Shown piece after piece: positions 56,166-64,000 of a stretch of 64,000 nucleotides of DNA. Positions within the stretch are counted from its first letter, which is position 1, and each line of letters opens with the position of its first letter. The DNA comes from Symsagittifera roscoffensis (taxonomy: Eukaryota; Xenacoelomorpha; Acoela; Convolutidae), in NCBI RefSeq assembly GCF_963678635.1, contig NW_026970657.1, positions 64,001 to 128,000 on the forward strand. Reading direction: 5' to 3'. The translations under genes were made by a program, and so were the position numbers. The notes beneath the pieces were generated by a model that was not told where the DNA came from, did not search any database, and worked only from the letters and a program-made list of their open reading frames with translations.

Positions 56166-57963
56166 GCAGACAAGTTAGATCACTCTACCGATCAAACTCA
56201 CACCCTGTCAACCTCCAAAATCCACTCCCTTTTAACCCACTTTTTGCTTTTCCACCACCTGATTCACCACAAGCTAATACATCATCAGGCATGAATTCTG
56301 ACACTAACTCAAATATCACAATTTATACATCAATTTCACAAATCAATAATTCTGTTATTGAAACTCCCGATGAGTTCGCCGATTCCGAACCATCCCCTTC
56401 TACCTATACCCAGACCAACACTTCAACCTTCTCATAACCCCCCTTTTGACCTATTCAACCTCAAAAGCAATGTACATCTCCCTGCACTCCTTCTCATGTT
56501 TCCCAAGTAACCCCAACCTACTCACCATTTATTTATGAACGATCAACCAACAGTTTTCCAGATAATATTCAAATTCAGAAGAATTAGATAATTTATAACA
56601 CTCCAACAACAGTTACCATCCCCCCCCACACTCTCACTATTCACCAACTATCATCAACAATAACATCATCAAATCCACTAACACCTACACCAATTTCAGA
56701 TTATACTCCATCATTAGCTCAATCATACACATCATCAGAAACATCCACTTGTACTAACCGAGCTTAAAGAACTTTTAAACGAAAATTCCCAAATTACGCG
56801 TTCCAATCCAAACCCGGCAGCGCCCGAGAATACGTTAACCATCCAGACTACACAAATACTGCAGCAAATTATCTTCAAATTTCCCCAATATGCATTAAAT
56901 CAATCTGACCCTAACCCTGAACCACATCATTTTGTAGATGAACAAGTATTAGTACCCACACTTCATTGGACTGCTTATTACAACTATACTAATCCCCTTG
57001 CTTTACCACTCCATTACACCACACAAGATTTTGAAAGAAATAAGAACGAATTATTTAGATTAACCACGTCACTAACATCCCGAGAATTTACATACATAGG
57101 ATTTAAAAATTACTAAAAACATTCACTGCAACCCGAGATAACGACTATTCAATTGATTATTTTATCATCATAACATCATCAGATATAACCAAAATTAGTT
57201 TCTTGACGATGATCAATTTGCAAACCCACAATTAACAGAAAAATTTTTCATTAAAACATCCTACTTGTTCACTTTTAGCATACTAGATAAAAAGCATGAC
57301 CACATACTTTCAGAAGCATTATCCGACATTCAAGCATACAATTCATTTCACGAAAAATTCCAAACATTTTCATTAACCTTTCATTTTCTTACACCGAAAA
57401 ACCCTGATTTGCACTGCTCACACGACATCATGTTGAGAACTAAACAAACACACACATATACTTATTATCTGTTTATACAGAATCATTTTCATTTACACAC
57501 ACCATCACGACAACCCCACCACAGATTTCAGTTCATCAATTCTAAATACACCTCACCGTTTTTCCTAAATTTCACATATTGTATTAAACACACTAACCTT
57601 CAAGGTATCCTCCGGAATTATGACCTAATCACCCAGATGTGAATATTCTGTCCCCTCACCAAGACCTTCAACGAAGAAGAATCCCGACCCCTAATATTCC
57701 CGCATGAATATACTTAACAAATAGGAGTACCCATTTTAGAATTTATCCTTATCACTAAATATAATCACAAAATTTATAATTTAATTTAGAACGCACCTCA
57801 CGATTTTGCAGTAGGCACTGAAGAACTAATAACCATCGAAGCACTTTAACTGCTTTGGCCACTGCTTCAAACTAAAAACATCATTCGCATACTAGCAATT
57901 TTACCAACCACATCAGATGCTATTCACGATGTTTTCCCTCATGGCTTCTTTCCCGACGACTAG
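56162..57963 (+). pseudogene. Post-envelope ORF remnant (copy C)
   Basis: ATG 56162 overlaps the Env stop as ATGA. The first 91 codons are open and Pro/Ser/Thr-rich (NTSSGMNSDTNSNIT), and later pieces include a 125-codon stretch (57265-57642) with LDKKHDHILSEAL, LHCSHDIMLRTKQTHTYTY and FFLNFTYCIKHTN. C-terminus PHGFFPDD then TAG 57961. Several stops. Same protein as in copy B. No family recognised. Confidence 0.6.
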
Positions 57964-59120
57964 GTAAATATGAATTGAATAATTTAAAACTAACTATTTC
58001 AAAATAAAACTAACCATTCTTTATAAATGATTTATATAATTTTTAGTCTTCACACCACGATCACCTACAAACATAAAAACACAAATAAAAATACAAATTC
58101 TTTTACTCATAATAAACTCTATTAAACCTATAGCACTAAATGATGCAGTAAGTTTCAAATTCAAAGTAGTAAATTCATCTAAAAATTATTTCCCTAACTG
58201 TAGTAAAATTAAATCCGATGAAAATCAATTTCTAATTTCAGACCCCCACAAAGCATTAAAATTCAACTTTCAAGAAAAAAATTTATACAAAGAAGAAAAC
58301 AGTACTAAACTTTCATATAACTTCTATTCACCCGCACAAAAATTTTATCCAAAATCGCACAGCTCGCCCACGAAGAACTTTTAAAATAGTGAATTCAAGT
58401 TTTAAGTTTTCACTAACAAAAACTCAAACAAGCGATAACAAGTTTCCACCTTTCCTTTAACCCGGTTGGAAAGGAATTATATAAAAACCCAAACTAACTA
58501 ACGCAGCTTACTAAACACCATAAGCCTCAAACTAATAGCATGACTAAGAAAAGAAAACCTACGGTACCCAAACCGGATTAAACCAGCTTAAAACTGGATA
58601 AATGATTTTTTTTGAATACTATTACCAAGTCGAAAAAAGAAATAATAAAACACCAAAAAGTGGCAAGACAAACCCAAACCAAAAACAATTTGATTTTTGA
58701 GAAAAAGACACAACCAAAGTAACAAAAGAAAAACCAGAAATAATATAACAAAAATTGTTAGCACAAAACAGGACCCCTTAAAGAAAAAGCATGAAATCTT
58801 ACTCCCACTCCTGGCCTAACCCATCAGAGAGGACGTCCTGAGCATGCTTTACAGCCAGCCTAACCCACCGTGCTACACCCACGCTTTGTGACCACACTAT
58901 ATTTTTTTTGACAAAAGGTACTAAAGGGTGAGTAACTCTTAAAAATAACTGAAGTAAAACCAAAACGCTTTTGCGAAAACAATTAACCAAATTCATAATC
59001 AAAAAACTGAATTAACAAAATTTTATGAAATGTAAATCATAATACGCAGTACATAGATCACACACAACCACAAAGACGAGCATCCAAAGACTAGACGACC
59101 CCGTCACACTCAACCTACAG
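57964..59120 (+). other. Non-coding 3' region of copy C
   Basis: Aligns with 28301-29459. Has the CCTAACCCA repeat pair (about 58813 and 58858) and the ACCCGGTTGGAAAGGAA block (about 58459). No gene seen. Confidence 0.45.
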
Positions 59121-59140
59121 AATGGCTAAACAAAACGGAC

Positions 59141-59340
59141 ATGCCGCTTACAATCACGACTCAAAAAGGATTTAGAGTACGACTTGACTTCGCAGAAAAG
59201 GACTTCATTGAATCAGACCAATGAAGACCTCGATGTTCAAGTATACGTACAGATCCGAGATACAAGACACAATCTTCACGCCATTCCCGGGCGATAGTGA
59301 TACTCAATCAGTTCTCCACCAAAGCAGAACAAGCAATCAT
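59141..59340 (+). pseudogene. Small 3'-terminal ORF remnant (copy C)
   Basis: ATG 59141 then ITTQKGFRVRLDFAEKDFIE, in-frame TGA, then RPRCSS and a shifted TDPRYK segment. Counterpart of 29490-29712 in copy B. Confidence 0.4.
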
Positions 59341-59547
59341 AGGAAACCATCTTGAAATCAAATTGATTTCACCGGCGGTCGCAGGTTTTGTCAAACGAAC
59401 AACTAACAACTTCATATCGACGATTCTAGCTTTCTGGAGCATTCTTCTCCAGGAACAGAATAAGAAAATGATGTTCGCCAAATACCAACGGTCGTCATCC
59501 ATCCTCCAACTACAGAAAGGAGATAAAAATCAAAAACTCTGTAAACC

Positions 59548-59556
59548 CCGGATGGG
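59548..59556 (+). promoter_or_regulatory. Probable polypurine tract of copy C
   Basis: CCGGATGGG directly precedes the 3' LTR. Copy B has CCGAATGGG at the same place. Confidence 0.5.
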
Positions 59557-59968
59557 TGGAACCAGATCTAAACTACATTTTATTATTGGTTATAACTTAG
59601 ATATTTTATCACTATAAAATATTTAAGATTAACCAATCATGATCCATCTAACTAACAACCCAATTTTTTGTAAGTGCTGAAATTACTTGTAATTTCAGCA
59701 ACAGAGAGATTTGAATTTAACTTAGAAATTAGTTACCTCTCCAAGAGACCTTTTGCTAATCGCAATAAGCCAGTATACTCTAGATCTAATGAGCCTAGCA
59801 GAGACTAGTTAAACACCCTGAGACTAGTAGATATATGAATAAGATTAGGATCGGTATTAGACTAAGAAGTTGCACGAATCTATCCGGCCGAAAATAAGAT
59901 AGCGTGACGAGCAGACGGTGTAACCTATCCGAAATTACTCTATGAGTTAGACAAAAGAAAATATCTCA
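59557..59968 (+). repeat. 3' LTR of copy C (412 bp)
   Basis: TGGAACCAGATC to ATATCTCA. Same subtype as 40110-40519, with which it shares CATG flanks. Confidence 0.88.
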
Positions 59969-60271
59969 CATGGGACATTTTATTAAATGCTATCTTGCTT
60001 ACGGTTTCTTGAATCTGATAAACAAAATTGCCATCCGGAAAAAAAATCACAACAAATTGAGACACCACTGGGGCTCTTCCGGCTGCTTGTGTGCATGAAA
60101 CGACAAAAGACGCTTTTTTTAACTTAGTTTGCTGTTTGAGGGTCTCTACGAAATTTCGAAATGTAAATTCATTCTTTTCAGCTAAAAGTGTGGTTTTTGT
60201 AACACTAGGTTTATCTGACAAAAACGAGGTCACGACAACAAATACTTGCGTTTCATCAAATCTTTGCAATA
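59969..60271 (-). other. Host scrap between copies C and D, with a possible exon
   Basis: The minus strand holds an open stretch of about 100 codons (FVVVTSFLSDKPSVTKTTLL, then SFVVSCTQAAGRAPVVSQF and IFFPDGNFVYQI) with protein-like, non-repetitive composition. No ATG start, and both ends are cut by retroelements. No family recognised. May be a broken host exon. Confidence 0.3.
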
Positions 60272-60654
60272 TGGAACCAGTTCCAAACTAGTATTTATGA
60301 ACCAATTATAACATTGACAGATTATCACTATCAAACATTTATAACTAACCAATCATAGTCAATCTCTAACATTGACACTTATTTGTAAGTGCTGAAACTA
60401 CTTATAGTTTCAGCACCAGAACAATTTGAATAAAACTTTGAGTACAGTTGTTCTCCTTCTGGATAAACTCCAAGAACTAACTCGCATAAACCAGTATACA
60501 CTAGATCTAATGAGACTAGGAGATATAAGAGTAAGATTAAGATCGGTATTAGACTAAGAAGTTGCACGAATCTATCCGGCCGAGAACAAGATAGCGTGAC
60601 AGGCAGATGGTGTACCTTATCTGAAATTACTCTATGCGTATAACCGATAGCACA
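60272..60654 (+). repeat. 5' LTR of copy D (383 bp)
   Basis: TGGAACCAGTTCC to ATAGCACA. Subtype with CAGTTGTTCTCC and GGATAAACTCC, like the truncated inner LTR at 41103. Confidence 0.87.
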
Positions 60655-60656
60655 TA

Positions 60657-60675
60657 TGGTGTGGCCAAAAGTCTC
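60657..60675 (+). promoter_or_regulatory. Primer-binding site of copy D
   Basis: TGGTGTGGCCAAAAGTCTC, two changes from the other copies. Confidence 0.6.
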
Positions 60676-60774
60676 GAACAAGACCTTAACTAACTTGGAT
60701 TTAGAAAAGAGAACTTAGAATTAGACAATTGCAAAATTGCAAAATTGCTAGACGGAATAGATAATTTAATAGAA

Positions 60775-60955
60775 ATGTCTCTACGTCTCAAAAAACTTAC
60801 GCCAAATTTTAAACAATACCAGAAAAACCAGGTTTTGAAAGAAGACCAAGATCGTGGTATGAGAGAAAATCTAGAATCGGACCACTCTGTTACATGATAG
60901 TACGCCGGAAACCGGAACAAACTTTTGTGTTTAGAACACTTTATGCCAAGAGATA
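60775..60955 (+). pseudogene. ORF1 remnant (copy D)
   Basis: Starts MSLRLKKLTPNF, shifts frame, then continues with ERRPRS and YMIVRRKPEQTFVFRTLY. Runs straight into ORF0 without the leader present in the other copies. Confidence 0.5.
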
Positions 60956-61375
60956 ATCTAGGCAGTAAACAAACATTCGTATTACATAATTGTTGAATTA
61001 AAAACAAAAAATATGATCTTGTAATCAAACCACACAGACAAACAATAGGATATCTTAGGTCAAAAAGACAAACACAAAAAAAACACAATCATAACAAAAC
61101 AAAAACAAATTATCAAAAAACGATTTTTAAAATGAAGAAAAGCAGTCTCAGAATCAGACACAAAGAAAATACAGGACCTTCAAGATTTAAAAGATTCGAC
61201 AAATGAAAACAAGCCGATATACTACCAAATATATTTTTTTGACTCAGGAGCTACAACAACATCATCAATAGTAGGAAAACACAAAAATAAAAAAGTCATA
61301 TATCAACAAACCAATACGTCTATATAATTGGAATCAACCAATAGGACATATTGAAAGTTACACACTAACAGTTTC
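60952..61375 (+). pseudogene. ORF0 remnant (copy D)
   Basis: ATG 60952 then NLGSKQTFVLHNC and a stop. Later blocks YDLVIKPHRQTIGY and RLYNWNQPIGHI are recognisable in shifted frames. Confidence 0.55.
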
Positions 61376-61380
61376 ATAAT

Positions 61381-64000
61381 ATGAAACATGATCGAATACA
61401 ACAAAAAATTTGATGATAACTCGCTACTCCCATTTTCCATAAAACCACAAAATTATCCCGCCAGGGACAATTACAGTTCTGTTACAACTCAATCGTAAAT
61501 TTATTCGAAAAAGGAAAAAGCCCATGTAAACAGGAATTTCCTGAAGTAAGAATAGAGCGACAAATCCTCGACAACTATCTCAAAGATATATGTAATATCA
61601 CATCACACTACGGTATCTTTACAATTGAAATTTCACCAAAATCAAATCACATAAAACACCAAATACAAACAGACGATATAGACATAGAATTCTCCAAAGT
61701 TTTTACAGACTACAAAAAAAATACAGAACACCAAAATTCATATTCACAAAGAGCAAATTCAATATTCATAAACGATGTATTTTCAATCATCTATAGCTAT
61801 CTATCTATACTAGAATTGAAAGAAACACCAAGTGAGTCACCAACTCAAACATCCCGACATACAACCGTAAGACAAGAAATCTGTATTTTCTCAAAGTTTT
61901 CAAATAAAATCCGTGAAAACTTCACTAGTAACGAAATCTCAAAAATTGTTAAACATGATCTACAAAAGATACTAGCATGGTTTACAATTGCTTATTTTGT
62001 CCATCACATTGATCTCCTAGCACTATCAGGAACAATTTGTTGACCCCAAAACTCAGACGATGAAACTGTATTGGCGGATGAAACAGATTATGTTTGAGAC
62101 CCTGCTTGTCCTCAACCTTTATTTATGAATATACCAACTGATATTTCAAGTCAAGCAATTACCACCGTTTCCATCAATAAAGACTACGTTAGAATCACTC
62201 TACTTACTTTTGATGCAACACCTTTAAATTATAACGCACTAGTCACAGAACAGGAAATAATAGCTTAATCTCTACATTCATTAATACACAAGAAAACTTA
62301 AATGGAACAAGAAATCTGACACAACAAGATATTCAAACTCCATCACATTTCGTAAATGAGGAAATAGTCGAAGCAATGCCAGCAATAACGCAACATAGCA
62401 ATTCGCCCATTCATCCTACACTTACAACTACAAAAAATAAAAAAGCAGCATTTCCGCAAACAACTATACTAGAACCTTCCGTTATACTAGAACCTTCCGA
62501 ACCACAGTAAAACCTTCCGTTATTCCAAAAAACTCACAAACGGATTATCAAACATTTAAACTAATAACGACGTCAAGACAAACAAATAAACAAAAAACGT
62601 CTAATAGAAACAACTTCTCAGATCATAACTAAAGCCCTTTTGCAAAATCCAAGAAAAACAAAACCCTCCTATATGAGCAGTCAAAGTCAATCAAAAGCAC
62701 AGAACTATAAATAAAACGTACCAAAACAAGCCTCTCACACAGTATTTTTTAATAATCAACCACGAGCTACAATGGATCGAAGCGAAAATTATCCATTTTT
62801 CCAGCAAAACAGAATCATGACAACTAAACACCATACAAGGAATCAACCACATAACTCAGAAGATGAAGAAGATTTTAGACAAAATCATTAACGATTCACT
62901 ACAAATCAGCAAAACAATAATTGGAATAATTATCAACCAGGTCCTATTTATCAACCAGGTCTTTTCGAACCATATACACAAAACGAACCAACTCGACGAA
63001 CAAGACATAACCCAACGTCATATCGCAATAAATTTCAAGCAAAAAAATTTCTATAAAAACACAATTTTATCAACCAAATCAAGTGCCAAATGAAATACCA
63101 TCACCATATAATTTTCAACAACATGAATTGAAAAAACACAACAACATAAATTGAAAAAAAAAAAATTCTCAAGTACCAAATGCCGCAGTATCACTACAGA
63201 TGACTATGGATCCATACCATATGGATGAATCTTCTATTTCTTCAATTAAACCACTAATGGTATTCACAGAAACAGATTCTGAATACTCAGTAGAAGATTG
63301 CTTAAACGCAGTCACAGCCAATTTAAATTTAAATTGATGACCTGAACCAGTAAATAAACCACTTCATCAAAATTGTATACATAGACGCACAGCTCTAATC
63401 CAAACCACACTTGATGGCGCAGCCCAAAAATGGTTTGCATTTTTACCGATAGATATTAAATCAGATTGGAAAAGATTCGCACAAGAGTTTTCAAAAAAAG
63501 AGCAAAGAATTTCAATCACCAGACCTCGAAATTGATTTTTTAACAGATTCAGGAGCAGAATCAATTATTATAAATATTCCCACACTGAATGAAATACAAA
63601 CTTTGCATCCAAATTAATACCTGCAAAGACCTCAAGCAAATTAGATACAGCACAATGATCAAGATTAATAAATTTTGGAAAAACTCAATTATTCCTTGTT
63701 CCCACTCGAACAATGGAACAGAATAAACTATTAACTAAACCTTTCAAACAAACATTCCATATCACAGATATAAAACACAATTTTGTTGGAATACTACTTA
63801 TTAGTAAAAATATTCCCACTATTAGTATTCTAAACAGCAAAATACATATAAAAGATTAATATACAAGATTGAAAACAAATCACTTACTTTTTTTCAATGT
63901 TTAAATAAACAACTACTTTTTTCTCCAAAGTTTTCCCTTTATATAACCAAGAACGAAAACACCTGAAAGCACTAGCAGGATATGTTTATACCTTTTCAAT
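61381..64000 (+). pseudogene. Gag-Pol remnant with deletion (copy D)
   Basis: Gag N-terminal region (open piece 61816-62043), decayed linker, and capsid start (MVFTETDSEYSVEDCLNAVT, about 63258) up to QEFSK near 63497. The next bases are KEFQSPDLEIDFLTDSGAES, the protease region, so the capsid second half, zinc knuckle and basic domain (about 1.9 kb in copy A) are missing. The sequence runs past protease to the window end. Confidence 0.8.

Larger units (their letters stand above)
40110..59968 (+). mobile_element. Copy C: end-to-end giant LTR element, about 19.9 kb, decayed
   Basis: Outer LTRs of the same subtype (40110-40519 and 59557-59968) are flanked by CATG on both sides (40106-40109 and 59969-59972), a 4-bp target duplication as in gypsy-type elements. 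Between the left LTR and the internal genes lie R2 and a 5'-truncated LTR of a different subtype (41103-41329), which is followed directly by the primer site. The element is therefore a mosaic. All element genes can be followed in order, each broken by stops or shifts except ORF1. It defines the full gene order of the family. Confidence 0.85.
60272..64000 (+). mobile_element. Copy D: 5' part of a fourth giant element
   Basis: Starts with an LTR (60272-60654) and continues off the window. It differs from A-C by lacking the 0.95-kb leader and by a deletion joining the capsid region directly to protease near 63497. All genes are damaged. Confidence 0.85.

Overview
The window looks like heterochromatin-like or repeat-rich DNA from an AT-rich invertebrate animal. 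Almost everything in it is LTR retroelement. A nematode-like host is possible: one exon-like segment is followed by a 54-nt intron with a CTAAC branch-like site and a TTTTCAG acceptor. I cannot name the species. I see no tRNA or rRNA genes, no CRISPR array and no bacterial genes.

Four copies of one large envelope-bearing Ty3/gypsy-type family fill most of the window. Copy A (minus strand, about 1-14408, 3' end outside) is the best preserved. Copy B (plus, 15979-30238) is old, rearranged and contains a 200-N gap. Copy C (plus, 40110-59968) spans both ends of the element, is about 19.9 kb long, and carries many stops and frameshifts. Copy D (plus, 60272 to beyond 64000) is a partial copy with a large gag deletion. 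Comparing them gives a common gene order: LTR, primer-binding site, small ORF1 (about 70 aa), about 0.95 kb of structured leader, ORF0 (155 aa, basic), Gag-Pol as one frame of about 2,740 codons, about 600 nt conserved non-coding, two small hydrophobic ORFs overlapping by ATGA, a Pro/Ser/Thr/Gln/Asn-rich frame of 378 codons with no methionine, a secreted/membrane envelope glycoprotein, a post-envelope ORF of about 590 codons, about 1 kb of non-coding DNA, a small 3' ORF with a CxxC motif, and the LTR. In copy A only two in-frame stops (4953-4955 in integrase and 1184-1186 in env) interrupt the parts that can be seen.

Between copies B and C lies a young, intact Ty1/copia element (31477-36348). 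It has 338-bp LTRs that differ at one base, a 5-bp target duplication, a single 1,363-codon Gag-Pol frame, and a primer site matching the anticodon arm of initiator tRNA-Met. It is clearly richer in G+C than its surroundings.

The rest (14409-15978, 30239-31471, 36354-40109, 59969-60271) is host DNA with two short repeat families (R1 and R2) and a few exon-like scraps. R1 ends in a conserved hairpin.

The most unusual system is the large retroelement itself: a retrovirus-like element with overlapping gene junctions and at least six conserved non-Gag-Pol frames. I cannot assign most of these to known families by eye.
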